A stretch of DNA of 64,000 bases from Eutreptiella sp. 'Long Island Sound 2002' (taxonomy: Eukaryota; Euglenozoa; Euglenophyceae; Eutreptiales; Eutreptiaceae): NCBI GenBank assembly GCA_964036045.1, contig CAXIWF010000613.1:124001-188000 (forward strand), written 5' to 3'. The notes under the pieces were generated by a model. That model saw only the letters and a program-made list of their open reading frames with translations, made no database searches and was not told the DNA's origin. The number at the start of each line of letters is the position of its first letter. Within the stretch, counting starts at the first letter, position 1. Of this stretch, positions 37,501 through 49,890 are shown one piece after another. The translations under genes were made by a program, and so were the position numbers.

Positions 37501-38360
37501 CCGAGAATTTTCCGTCAATTTTCCGAGAATTTTCCGAGAATTTTCCGAGAATTTTCCGAGAATTTTCCGAGAATTTTCCGAGAATTTTCCGAGAATTTTC
37601 CGAGAATTTTCCGAGAATTTTCCGAGAATTTTCCGAGAATTTTCCGAGAATTTTCCGTCAATTTTCCGAGAATTTTCCGAGAATTTTCCGAGAATTTTCC
37701 GAGAATTTTCCGAGAATTTTCCGAGAATTTTCCGAGAACTTTCCGAGAATTTTCCGAGAATTTTCCGAGAATTTTCCGAGAATTTTCCGAGAATTTTCCG
37801 GGAATTTTCCGAGAATTTTCCGAGAATTTTCCGAGAGTTTTCCGAGAATTTTCCGAGAATTTTCCGAGAATTTTCCGTCAATTTTCCGAGAATTTTCCGA
37901 GAATTTTCCGAGAATTTTCCGAGATTTTTCCGAGAATTTTCCGAGAATTTTCCGAGAATTTTCCGAGAATTTTCCGAGAATTTTCCGAGAACTTTCCGAG
38001 AATTTTCCGAGAATTTTCTGAGAATTTTCCGAGAATTTTCCGAGAAGTTTCCGTCAATTTTCCGAGAATTTTCCGAGAATTTTCCGAGAATTTTCCGAGA
38101 ATTTTCTGAGAATTTTCTGAGATTTTTCCGAGAGTTTTCCGAGAATTTTCCGAGAATTTTCCGAGAATTTTCCGAGAATTTTCCGAGAATTTTCCGAGAA
38201 TTTTCCGAAAATTTTCCGAGAATTTTCCGAGAATTTTCCGGGAATATTCCGAGAATTTTCCGAGAATTTTCCGAGAATTTTCCGAGAATTTTCCGAGAAT
38301 TTTCCGAGAATTTTCCGAGAATTTTCCGAGAATTTTCCGAGAATTTTCCGAGAATTTTCC

Positions 38361-38688
38361 AGGATTTTCCGAGAATTTTCCGAGAATTTTCCGAGAATTT
38401 TCCCAGAATTTTCCGAGAATTTTCTGAGAATTTTCCGAGAATTTTCCGAGAATATTCCGAGAATTTTCCGAGAATTTTCCGAGAATTTTCCGAGAATTTT
38501 CCGAGAATTTTCCGAGAATTTTCCGAGAATTTTCCGAGAATTTTCCGTCAATTTTCCGAGAATTTTCCGAGAATTTTCCGGGAATTTTCCGAGAATTTTC
38601 CGTGAATTTTCCGAGAATTTTCCGAGAATTTTCCGAGAATTTTCCGAGAATTTTCCGAGAATTTTCCGAGAATTATCCGAGAATTTCC
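38361..38688. repeat. 318-bp spaced marker pair, copy 2
   Basis: AGGATTTTCC at 38361-38370 and GAGAATTTCC at 38679-38688, spacing 318 bp, same interior order as copy 1 at +8,577 bp. Confidence 0.88.
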
Positions 38689-40701
38689 GACAATTTTCTG
38701 AGAATTTTCCGAGAATTTTCCGAGAATTTTCCGAGAATTTTCCGAGAATTTTCCGAGAATTTTCCGAGAATTTTCCGAGAATTTTCCGAGAATTTTCCGA
38801 GAATTTTCGGAGAATTTTCCGAGAATTTTCCGAGAATTTTCTGAGAATTTTCCGAGAATTTTCCGAGAATTTTCCGAGAATTTTCCGAGAATTTTCCGAG
38901 AATTTTCCGGAAATTTTCCGAGAATTTTCTGAGAATTTTCCGAGAATTTTCTGAGAGTTTTCCGAGAATTTTCCGAGAATTTTTCGAGAATTTTCCGAGA
39001 ATTTTCCGAGAATTTTCCGAGAATTTTCCGAGAATTTTCCGAGAATTTTCCGAGAATTTTCCGAGAATTTTCCGAGAATTTTCCGAGAATTTTCCGAGAA
39101 TTTTCCGAGAATTTTCCGAGAATTTTCCGAGAATTTTTTGAGAATTTTTTGAGAATTTTCCGAGAATTTTCCGAGAATTTTCCGAGAATTTTCCGAGAAT
39201 TTTCCGAGAATTTTCCGAGAATTTTCCGAGAATTTTCCGAGAATTTTCCGGGAATTTTCCGAGATTTTTCCGAGAATTTTCCGAGAATTTTCCGAGAATT
39301 TTCCGAGAATTTTCCGAGAATTTTCCGAGAACTTTCCGAGAATTTTCCGAGAATTTTCCGAGAATTTTCCGAGAATTTTCCGAGAATTTTCCGGGAATTT
39401 TCCGAGAATTTTCCGAGAATTTTCCGAGAGTTTTCCGAGAATTTTCCGAGAATTTTCCGAGAATTTTTCGAGAATTTTCCGAGAATTTTCCGAGAATTTT
39501 CCGAGAATTTTCCGAGAATTTTCCGAGAATTTTCCGAGAATTTTCCGAGAATTTTCCGAGAATTTTCCGAGAATTTTCCGAGAATTTTCCGAGAATTTTC
39601 CGAGAATTTTCCGAGAATTTTCTGAGAATTTTCTGAGAATTTTCCGAGAATTTTCCGAGAATTTTCCGAGAATTTTCCGAGAATTTTCCGAGAATTTTCC
39701 GAGAATTTTCCGAGAATTTTCGGAGAATTTTCCGAGAATTTTCCGAGATTTTTCCGAGAATTTTCCGAGAATTTTCCGAGAATTTTCCGAGAATTTTCCG
39801 AGAATTTTCCGAGAACTTTCCGAGAATTTTCCGAGAATTTTCCGAGAATTTTCCGAGAATTTTCCGAGAATTTTCCGGGAATTTTCCGAGAATTTTCCGA
39901 GAATTTTCCGAGAGTTTTCCGAGAATTTTCCGAGAATTTTCCGAGAATTTTCCGTTAATTTTCCGAGAATTTTCCGAGAATTTTCCGAGAATTTTCCGAG
40001 ATTTTTCCGAGAATTTTCCGAGAATTTTCCGAGAATTTTCCGAGAATTTTCCGAGAATTTTCCGAGAACTTTCCGAGAATTTTCCGAGAATTTTCCGAGA
40101 ATTTTCCGAGAATTTTCCGAGAATTTTCCGAGAATTTTCCGGGAATATTCCGAGAATTTTCCGAGAATTTTCCGAGAATTTTCCGAGAATTTTCCGAGAA
40201 TTTTCCGAGAATTTTCCGAGAATTTTCCGAGAATTTTCCGAGAATTTTCCGAGAATTTTCCGAGAATTTTCCGAGAATTTTCCGAGAATTTTCCGAGAAT
40301 TTTCCGAGAATTTTCTGAGAATTTTCCGAGAATTTTCCGAGAATATTCCGAGAATTTTCCGAGAATTTTCCGAAAATTTTCCGAGAATTTTCCGAGAATT
40401 TTCCGAGAATTTTCCGAGAATTTTCCGTCAATTTTCCGAGAATTTTCCGAGAATTTTCCAAGAATTTTCCGAGAATTTTCCGTGAATTTTCCGAGAATTT
40501 TCCGAGAATTTTCCGAGAATTTTCCGAGAATTTTCCGAGAATTTTCCGAGAATTTTCCGAGAATTTTCCGAGAATTTTCCGAAAATTTTCCGAGAATTTT
40601 CCGAGAATTTTCCGGGAATTTTCCGAGAATTTTCCGAGAATTTTCTGAGAATTTTCCGAGAATTTTCCGAGAATTTTCTGAGAATTTTCCGAGAATTATC
40701 C

Positions 40702-40711
40702 GAGAATTTCC
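40702..40711. repeat. 10-bp junction, GAG-type
   Basis: As the GACAA-type junctions, but the next unit is consensus GAG followed by CTGAG. This subtype exists only in domain III. Confidence 0.88.
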
Positions 40712-41701
40712 GAGAATTTTCTGAGAATTTTCCGAAAATTTTCCGAGAATTTTCCGAGAATTTTCCGAGAATTTTCCGAGAATTTTCCGAGAATTTTCTG
40801 AGAATTTTCCGAGAGTTTTCCGAGAATTTTCCGAGAATTTTCCGAGAATTTTCCGAGAGTTTTCCGAGAATTTTCCGAGAATTTTCCGAGAATTTTCCGT
40901 CAATTTTCCGAGAATTTTCCGAGAATTTTCCGAGAATTTTCCGAGATTTTTCCGAGAATTTTCCGAGAATTTTCCGAGAATTTTCCGAGAATTTTCCGAG
41001 AATTTTCCGAGAACTTTCCGAGAATTTTCCGAGAATTTTCTGAGAATTTTCCGAGAATTTTCCGAGAAGTTTCCGTCAATTTTCCGAGAATTTTCCGAGA
41101 ATTTTCCGAGAATTTTCCGAGAATTTTCTGAGAATTTTCTGAGAACTTTCCGAGAGTTTTCCGAGAATTTTCCGAGAATTTTCCGAGAATTTTCCGAGAA
41201 TTTTCCGAGAATTTTCCGAGAATTTTCCGAAAATTTTCCGAGAATTTTCCGAGAATTTTCCGGGAATATTCCGAGAATTTTCCGAGAATTTTCCGAGAAT
41301 TTTCCGAGAATTTTCCGAGAATTTTCCGAGAATTTTCCGAGAATTTTCCGAGAATTTTCCGAGAATTTTCCGAGAATTTTCCGGGAATTTTCCGAGAATT
41401 TTCCGAGAATTTTCCGAGAATTTTCCCAGAATTTTCCGAGAATTTTCTGAGAATTTTCCGAGAATTTTCCGAGAATATTCCGAGAATTTTCCGAGAATTT
41501 TCCGAGAATTTTCCGAGAATTTTCCGAGAATTTTCCGAGAATTTTCCGAGAATTTTCCGAGAATTTTCCGTCAATTTTCCGAGAATTTTCCGAGAATTTT
41601 CCGGGAATTTTCCGAGAATTTTCCGTGAATTTTCCGAGAATTTTCCGAGAATTTTCCGAGAATTTTCCGAGAATTTTCCGAGAATTTTCCGAGAATTATC
41701 C

Positions 41702-41711
41702 GAGAATTTCC
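41702..41711. repeat. 10-bp GACAA-type junction
   Basis: Followed within about 40 bp by two CTGAG units, a GAGGATTTTCC unit and GTCAA, a context otherwise seen near 27.5 and 36.1 kb; a likely fusion point of two repeat classes. Confidence 0.88.
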
Positions 41712-44010
41712 GACAATTTTCTGAGAATTTTCTGAGAATTTTCCGAGGATTTTCCGTCAATTTTCCGAGAATTTTCCAAGAATTTTCCGAGAATTTTCCG
41801 AGAATTTTCGGAGAATTTTCCGAGAATTTTCCGAGAATTTTCCGAGAATTTTCCAAGAATTTTCCGAGAATTTTCCGAGAATTTTCTGAGAATTTTCCGA
41901 GAATTTTCCGAGAATTTTCCGAGAATTTTCCGAGAATTTTCCGAGAATTTTCCGGAAATTTTCCGAGAATTTTCTGAGAATTTTCCGAGAATTTTCCGAG
42001 AATTTTCCGAGAATTTTCCGAGAATTTTCCGAGAATTTTCCGAGAATTTTCTGAGAATTTTCGGAGAATTTTCCGAGAATTTTCCGAGAATTTTCCGAGA
42101 ATTTTCCGAGAATTTTCGGAGAATTTTCCGAGAATTTTCCGAGAATTCTCCGAGAATTTTCCGAGAATTTTCTGAGAATTTTCCGAGAATTTTCCGAGAA
42201 TTTTCCGAGATTTTTCCGAGAATTTTCCGAGAATTTTCCGAGAATTTTCCGAGAATTTTCCGAGATCTTTCCGAAAAGTTTCCGAGAATTTTCCGAGAAT
42301 TTTCCGAGAATTTTCCGAGAATTTTCCGAGAATTTTCCGTCAATTTTCCGAGAATTTTCCGAGAATTTTCCGAGAATTTTCCGAGAATTTTCCGAGAATT
42401 TTCCGAGAATTTTCCGAGAATTTTCCGAGAATTTTCCGAGAATTTTCCGAGAATTTTCGGTCAATGTTCCGAGAATTTTCCGAGAATTTTCCGAGAATTT
42501 TCCGAGAATTTTCCGAGAATTTTCCGAGAATTTTCCGAGAATTTTCCGAGAATTTTCCGAGAATTTTCCGAGAATTTTCCGAGAATTTTCCGAGAATTTT
42601 CCGAGAATTTTCCGAGAATTTTCCGAGAATTTTCCGAGAATTTTCCGAGAATTTTCCGTCAATTTTCCGAGAATTTTCCGAGAATTTTCCGAGAATTTTC
42701 CGAGAATTTTCCGAGATTTTTCCGAGAATTTTCTGAGAATTTTCCGAGAATTTTCCGAGAATTTTCCGAGAATTTTCCGAGAATTTTCCGAGAATTTTCC
42801 GAGAATTTTCCGAGAATTTTCCGAGAATTTTCCGAGAATTTTCCGAGAATTTTCCGAGAATTTTCCGAGAATTTTCTGAGAATTTTCCGAGAATTTTCCG
42901 AGAATTTTCCGAGATTTTTCCGAGAATTTTCCGAGAATTTTCCGAGAATTTTCGGAGAATTTTCCGAGATTTTTCCGAGAATTTTCCGAGAATTTTCCGA
43001 GAATTTTCCGAGAATTTTCCGAGAATTTTCCGAGAATTTTCCGTCAATTTTCCGAGAATTTTCCGAGAATTTTCCGAGAATTTTCCGAGAATTTTCCGAG
43101 AATTTTCCGAGAATTTTCCGAGAATTTTCCGAGAATTTTCCGAGAATTTTCCGAGAATTTTCCGTCAATTTTCCGAGAATTTTCCGAGAATTTTCCGAGA
43201 ATTTTCCGAGAATTTTCCGAGAATTTTCCGAGAATTTTCCGAGAATTTTCCGAGAATTTTCCGAGAATTTTCCGAGAATTTTCCGAGAATTTTCCGTCAA
43301 TTTTCCGAGAATTTTCCGAGAATTTTCCGAGAATTTTCCGAGAATTTTCCGAGAATTTTCCGAGAATTTTCCGAGAACTTTCCGAGAATTTTCCGAGAAT
43401 TTTCCGAGAATTTTCCGAGAATTTTCCGAGAATTTTCCGGGAATTTTCCGAGAATTTTCCGAGAATTTTCCGAGAGTTTTCCGAGAATTTTCCGAGAATT
43501 TTCCGAGAATTTTCCGTCAATTTTCCGAGAATTTTCCGAGAATTTTCCGAGAATTTTCCGAGATTTTTCCGAGAATTTTCCGAGAATTTTCCGAGAATTT
43601 TCCGAGAATTTTCCGAGAATTTTCCGAGAACTTTCCGAGAATTTTCCGAGAATTTTCTGAGAATTTTCCGAGAATTTTCCGAGAAGTTTCCGTCAATTTT
43701 CCGAGAATTTTCCGAGAATTTTCCGAGAATTTTCCGAGAATTTTCTGAGAATTTTCTGAGATTTTTCCGAGAGTTTTCCGAGAATTTTCCGAGAATTTTC
43801 CGAGAATTTTCCGAGAATTTTCCGAGAATTTTCCGAGAATTTTCCGAAAATTTTCCGAGAATTTTCCGAGAATTTTCCGAGAATTTTCCGGGAATATTCC
43901 GAGAATTTTCCGAGAATTTTCCGAGAATTTTCCGAGAATTTTCCGAGAATTTTCCGAGAATTTTCCGAGAATTTTCCGAGAATTTTCCGAGAATTTTCCG
44001 AGAATTTTCC

Positions 44011-44338
44011 AGGATTTTCCGAGAATTTTCCGAGAATTTTCCGAGAATTTTCCCAGAATTTTCCGAGAATTTTCTGAGAATTTTCCGAGAATTTTCCGAG
44101 AATATTCCGAGAATTTTCCGAGAATTTTCCGAGAATTTTCCGAGAATTTTCCGAGAATTTTCCGAGAATTTTCCGAGAATTTTCCGAGAATTTTCCGTCA
44201 ATTTTCCGAGAATTTTCCGAGAATTTTCCGGGAATTTTCCGAGAATTTTCCGTGAATTTTCCGAGAATTTTCCGAGAATTTTCCGAGAATTTTCCGAGAA
44301 TTTTCCGAGAATTTTCCGAGAATTATCCGAGAATTTCC
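44011..44338. repeat. 318-bp spaced marker pair, copy 3
   Basis: AGGATTTTCC at 44011-44020 and GAGAATTTCC at 44329-44338, spacing 318 bp, 5,650 bp after copy 2. Confidence 0.88.
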
Positions 44339-46450
44339 GACAATTTTCTGAGAATTTTCCGAGAATTTTCCGAGAATTTTCCGAGAATTTTCCGAGAATT
44401 TTCCGAGAATTTTCCGAGAATTTTCCGAGAATTTTCCGAGAATTTTCCGAGAATTTTCGGAGAATTTTCCGAGAATTTTCCGAGAATTTTCTGAGAATTT
44501 TCCGAGAATTTTCCGAGAATTTTCCGAGAATTTTCCGAGAATTTTCCGGAAATTTTCCGAGAATTTTCTGAGAATTTTCCGAGAATTTTCTGAGAGTTTT
44601 CCGAGAATTTTCCGAGAATTTTTCGAGAATTTTCCGAGAATTTTCCGAGAATTTTCCGAGAATTTTCCGAGAATTTTCCGAGAATTTTCCGAGAATTTTC
44701 CGAGAATTTTCCGAGAATTTTCCGAGAATTTTCCGAGAATTTTCCGAGAATTTTCCGAGAATTTTCCGAGAATTTTTTGAGAATTTTTTGAGAATTTTCC
44801 GAGAATTTTCCGAGAATTTTCCGAGAATTTTCCGAGAATTTTCCGAGAATTTTCCGAGAATTTTCCGAGAATTTTCCGAGAATTTTCCGGGAATTTTCCG
44901 AGATTTTTCCGAGAATTTTCCGAGAATTTTCCGAGAATTTTCCGAGAATTTTCCGAGAATTTTCCGAGAACTTTCCGAGAATTTTCCGAGAATTTTCCGA
45001 GAATTTTCCGAGAATTTTCCGAGAATTTTCCGGGAATTTTCCGAGAATTTTCCGAGAATTTTCCGAGAGTTTTCCGAGAATTTTCCGAGAATTTTCCGAG
45101 AATTTTTCGAGAATTTTCCGAGAATTTTCCGAGAATTTTCCGAGAATTTTCCGAGAATTTTCCGAGAATTTTCCGAGAATTTTCCGAGAATTTTCCGAGA
45201 ATTTTCCGAGAATTTTCCGAGAATTTTCCGAGAATTTTCCGAGAATTTTCCGAGAATTTTCTGAGAATTTTCCGAGAATTTTCCGAGAATTTTCCGAGAA
45301 TTTTCCGAGAATTTTCCGAGAATTTTCCGAGAATTTTCCGAGAATTTTCGGAGAATTTTCCGAGAATTTTCCGAGATTTTTCCGAGAATTTTCCGAGAAT
45401 TTTCCGAGAATTTTCCGAGAATTTTCCGAGAATTTTCCGAGAACTTTCCGAGAATTTTCCGAGAATTTTCCGAGAATTTTCCGAGAATTTTCCGAGAATT
45501 TTCCGGGAATTTTCCGAGAATTTTCCGAGAATTTTCCGAGAGTTTTCCGAGAATTTTCCGAGAATTTTCCGAGAATTTTCCGTTAATTTTCCGAGAATTT
45601 TCCGAGAATTTTCCGAGAATTTTCCGAGATTTTTCCGAGAATTTTCCGAGAATTTTCCGAGAATTTTCCGAGAATTTTCCGAGAATTTTCCGAGAACTTT
45701 CCGAGAATTTTCCGAGAATTTTCCGAGAATTTTCCGAGAATTTTCCGAGAATTTTCCGAGAATTTTCCGGGAATATTCCGAGAATTTTCCGAGAATTTTC
45801 CGAGAATTTTCCGAGAATTTTCCGAGAATTTTCCGAGAATTTTCCGAGAATTTTCCGAGAATTTTCCGAGAATTTTCCGAGAATTTTCCGAGAATTTTCC
45901 GAGAATTTTCCGGGAATTTTCCGAGAATTTTCCGAGAATTTTCCGAGAATTTTCCGAGAATTTTCTGAGAATTTTCCGAGAATTTTCCGAGAATATTCCG
46001 AGAATTTTCCGAGAATTTTCCGAAAATTTTCCGAGAATTTTCCGAGAATTTTCCGAGAATTTTCCGAGAATTTTCCGTCAATTTTCCGAGAATTTTCCGA
46101 GAATTTTCCAAGAATTTTCCGAGAATTTTCCGTGAATTTTCCGAGAATTTTCCGAGAATTTTCCGAGAATTTTCCGAGAATTTTCCGAGAATTTTCCGAG
46201 AATTTTCCGAGAATTTTCTGAGAATTTTCCGAGAATTTTCCGAGAATTTTCCGAGAATTTTCCGAAAATTTTCCGAGAATTTTCCGAGAATTTTCCGAGA
46301 ATTTTCCCAGAATTTTCCGAGAATTTTCCGAGAATTTTCCGAGAATTTTCCGAGAATTTTCCGGGAATTTTCCGAGAATTTTCCGAGAATTTTCTGAGAA
46401 TTTTCCGAGAATTTTCCGAGAATTTTCTGAGAATTTTCCGAGAATTATCC

Positions 46451-46460
46451 GAGAATTTCC
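46451..46460. repeat. 10-bp junction, GAG-type
   Basis: Second GAG-type copy, 5,749 bp after the first. Confidence 0.88.
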
Positions 46461-47461
46461 GAGAATTTTCTGAGAATTTTCCGAAAATTTTCCGAGAATT
46501 TTCCGAGAATTTTCCGAGAATTTTCCGAGAATTTTCCGAGAATTTTCTGAGAATTTTCCGAGAGTTTTCCGAGAATTTTCCGAGAATTTTCCGAGAATTT
46601 TCCGAGAGTTTTCCGAGAATTTTCCGAGAATTTTCCGAGAATTTTCCGTCAATTTTCCGAGAATTTTCCGAGAATTTTCCGAGAATTTTCCGAGATTTTT
46701 CCGAGAATTTTCCGAGAATTTTCCGAGAATTTTCCGAGAATTTTCCGAGAATTTTCCGAGAACTTTCCGAGAATTTTCCGAGAATTTTCTGAGAATTTTC
46801 CGAGAATTTTCCGAGAAGTTTCCGTCAATTTTCCGAGAATTTTCCGAGAATTTTCCGAGAATTTTCCGAGAATTTTCTGAGAATTTTCTGAGAACTTTCC
46901 GAGAGTTTTCCGAGAATTTTCCGAGAATTTTCCGAGAATTTTCCGAGAATTTTCCGAGAATTTTCCGAGAATTTTCCGAAAATTTTCCGAGAATTTTCCG
47001 AGAATTTTCCGGGAATATTCCGAGAATTTTCCGAGAATTTTCCGAGAATTTTCCGAGAATTTTCCGAGAATTTTCCGAGAATTTTCCGAGAATTTTCCGA
47101 GAATTTTCCGAGAATTTTCCGAGAATTTTCCGGGAATTTTCCGAGAATTTTCCGAGAATTTTCCGAGAATTTTCCCAGAATTTTCCGAGAATTTTCTGAG
47201 AATTTTCCGAGAATTTTCCGAGAATTTTCCGAGAATATTCCGAGAATTTTCCGAGAATTTTCCGAGAATTTTCCGAGAATTTTCCGAGAATTTTCCGAGA
47301 ATTTTCCGAGAATTTTCCGAGAATTTTCCGTCAATTTTCCGAGAATTTTCCGAGAATTTTCCGGGAATTTTCCGAGAATTTTCCGTGAATTTTCCGAGAA
47401 TTTTCCGAGAATTTTCCGAGAATTTTCCGAGAATTTTCCGAGAATTTTCCGAGAATTATCC

Positions 47462-47471
47462 GAGAATTTCC
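47462..47471. repeat. 10-bp GACAA-type junction
   Basis: Last GACAA-type junction in the window. Confidence 0.9.
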
Positions 47472-48228
47472 GACAATTTTCTGAGAATTTTCCGAGAATT
47501 TTCCGAGAATTTTCCGAGAATTTTCCGAGAATTTTCCGAGAATTTCCCGAGAATTTTCCGAGAATTTTCCGAGAATTTTCCGAGAATTTTCGGAGAATTT
47601 TCCGAGAATTTTCCGAGAATTTTCTGAGAATTTTCCGAGAATTTTCCGAGAATTTTCCGAGAATTTTCCGAGAATTTTCCGAGAATTTTCCGGAAATTTT
47701 CCGAGAATTTTCTGAGAATTTTCCGAGAATTTTCTGAGAATTTTCCGAGAATTTTCCGAGAATTTTTCGAGAATTTTCCGAGAATTTTCCGAGAATTTTC
47801 TCAGAATTTTCCGAGAATTTTCCGAGAATTTTCCGAGAATTTTCCGAGAATTTTTTGAGAATTTTCCGAGAATTTTCCGAGAATTTTCCGAGAATTTTCC
47901 GAGAATTTTCCGAGAATTTCCCGAGAATTTTCCGAGAATTTTCCGAGAATTTTCCGAGAATTTTCGGAGAATTTTCCGAGAATTTTCCGAGAATTTTCTG
48001 AGAATTTTCCGAGAATTTTCCGAGAATTTTCCGAGAATTTTCCGAGAATTTTCCGAGAATTTTCCGGAAATTTTCCGAGAATTTTCTGAGAATTTTCCGA
48101 GAATTTTCCGAGAATTTTCCGAGAATTTTCCGAGAATTTTCCGAGAATTTTCCGAGAATTTTCCGAGAATTTTCCGAGAATTTTCCGAGAATTTTCCGAG
48201 AATTTTCCGAGAATTTTCCGAGAATTTT

Positions 48229-49890
48229 TTGAGAATTTTCCGAGAATTTTCCGAGAATTTTCCGAGAATTTTCCGAGAATTTTCCGAGAATTTTCCGAGA
48301 ATTTTCCGAGAATTTTCCGGGAATTTTCCGGGAATTTTCCGAGATTTTTCCGAGAATTTTCCGAGAATTTTCCGAGAATTTTCCGAGAATTTTCCGAGAA
48401 TTTTCCGAGAATTTTCCGAGAATTTTCCGAGAATTTTCCGAGAATTTTCCGAGAATTTTCCGGGAATTTTCCGAGAATTTTCCGAGAATTTTCCGAGAGT
48501 TTTCCGAGAATTTTCCGAGAATTTTCCGAGAATTTTTCGAGAATTTTCCGAGAATTTTCCGAGAATTTTCCGAGAATTTTCCGAGAATTTTCCGAGAATT
48601 TTCCGAGAATTTTCCGAGAATTTTCCGAGAATTTTCCGAGAATTTTCCGAGAATTTTCCGAGAATTTTCCGAGAATTTTCCGAGAATTTTCTGAGAATTT
48701 TCCGAGAATTTTCCGAGAATTTTCCGAGAATTTTCCGAGAATTTTCCGAGAATTTTCCGAGAATTTTCCGAGAATTTTCCGAGAATTTTCCGAGAATTTT
48801 CCGAGATTTTTCCGAGAATTTTCCGAGAATTTTCCGAGAATTTTCCGAGAATTTTCCGAGAATTTTCCGAGAACTTTCCGAGAATTTTCCGAGAATTTTC
48901 CGAGAATTTTCCGAGAATTTTCCGAGAATTTTCCGGGAATTTTCCGAGAATTTTCCGAGAATTTTCCGAGAGTTTTCCGAGAATTTTCCGAGAATTTTCC
49001 GAGAATTTTCCGTTAATTTTCCGAGAATTTTCCGAGAATTTTCCGAGAATTTTCCGAGATTTTTCCGAGAATTTTCCGAGAATTTTCCGAGAATTTTCCG
49101 AGAATTTTCCGAGAATTTTCCGAGAACTTTCCGAGAATTTTCCGAGAATTTTCCGAGAATTTTCCGAGAATTTTCCGAGAATTTTCCGAGAATTTTCCGG
49201 GAATATTCCGAGAATTTTCCGAGAATTTTCCGAGAATTTTCCGAGAATTTTCCGAGAATTTTCCGAGAATTTTCCGAGAATTTTCCGAGAATTTTCCGAG
49301 AATTTTCCGAGAATTTTCCGAGAATTTTCCGAGAATTTTCCGGGAATTTTCCGAGAATTTTCCGAGAATTTTCCGAGAATTTTCCGAGAATTTTCTGAGA
49401 ATTTTCCGAGAATTTTCCGAGAATATTCCGAGAATTTTCCGAGAATTTTCCGAAAATTTTCCGAGAATTTTCCGAGAATTTTCCGAGAAATTTCCGAGAA
49501 TTTTCCGTCAATTTTCCGAGAATTTTCCGAGAATTTTCCAAGAATTTTCCGAGAATTTTCCGTGAATTTTCCGAGAATTTTCCGAGAATTTTCCGAGAAT
49601 TTTCCGAGAATTTTCCGAGAATTTTCCGAGAATTTTCCGAGAATTTTCTGAGAATTTTCCGAGAATTTTCCGAGAATTTTCCGAGAATTTTCCGAAAATT
49701 TTCCGAGAATTTTCCGAGAATTTTCCGAGAATTTTCCCAGAATTTTCCGAGAATTTTCCGAGATTTTTCCGAGAATTTTCCGAGAATTTTCCGGGAATTT
49801 TCCGAGAATTTTCCGAGAATTTTCTGAGAATTTTCCGAGAATTTTCCGAGAATTTTCTGAGAATTTTCCGAGAATTATCCGAGAATTTCC
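48229..49890. repeat. Domain III partial copy 3
   Basis: A TTTTTTGAG unit near 48225 (single here, paired in copies 1 and 2), GTTAA 49012 and the GAG-type junction 49881 match 44788-46460 at offsets of 3,430-3,441 bp. The AGGATTTTCC half of the repeat is missing. Confidence 0.72.
49881..49890. repeat. 10-bp junction, GAG-type; last non-11-bp unit
   Basis: Third GAG-type copy, 3,430 bp after the second. Register is constant (6) from here to the end of the window. Confidence 0.88.

Larger units (their letters stand above)
32223..39149. repeat. 8.6-kb duplication, right copy
   Basis: Counterpart of 23624-31132 with the same marker order: GAGAAG 32223, GTCAA 32289, 12-bp unit 32938, GTCAA 33819, AGGATTTTCC 38361, 10-bp junction 38679, paired TTTTTTGAG units near 39130. 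The two CGGTCAATGTTCC junctions are 1,122 bp apart here against 1,111 bp in the left copy, a one-monomer difference. A third copy of the 3.3-kb sub-repeat begins inside it at 33819. Confidence 0.78.
36836..42463. repeat. Domain III 5.6-kb repeat, copy 1
   Basis: The CGGTCAATGTTCC junction ending near 36836, GTCAA 37877, AGGATTTTCC 38361, GAATTATCC junction 38679, paired TTTTTTGAG units near 39130, GTTAA 39954, GAG-type junction 40702 and GAGAAG 41064 recur downstream at offsets of 5,628-5,749 bp. The left third doubles as the right copy of the 8.6-kb repeat, so domains II and III overlap. Confidence 0.75.
42464..47471. repeat. Domain III 5.6-kb repeat, copy 2
   Basis: Landmarks match copy 1: GTCAA 43516, AGGATTTTCC 44011, TTTTTTGAG pair near 44770, GTTAA 45582, GAG-type junction 46451, GAGAAG 46813, GACAA-type junction 47462. 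Offsets grow from 5,628 to 5,760 bp across the copy, showing net gain of monomers. The right end is set at the last shared landmark. Confidence 0.72.

Noticed and set aside
36836-38605. Long plus-strand open frame (589 codons), and similar ones at 21665-22888, 50678-52345 and 55551-57053
   Set aside because: Pure PRIFREFSENF repeat; ends are set by CTGAG units that create TGA. No start context or non-repetitive part.
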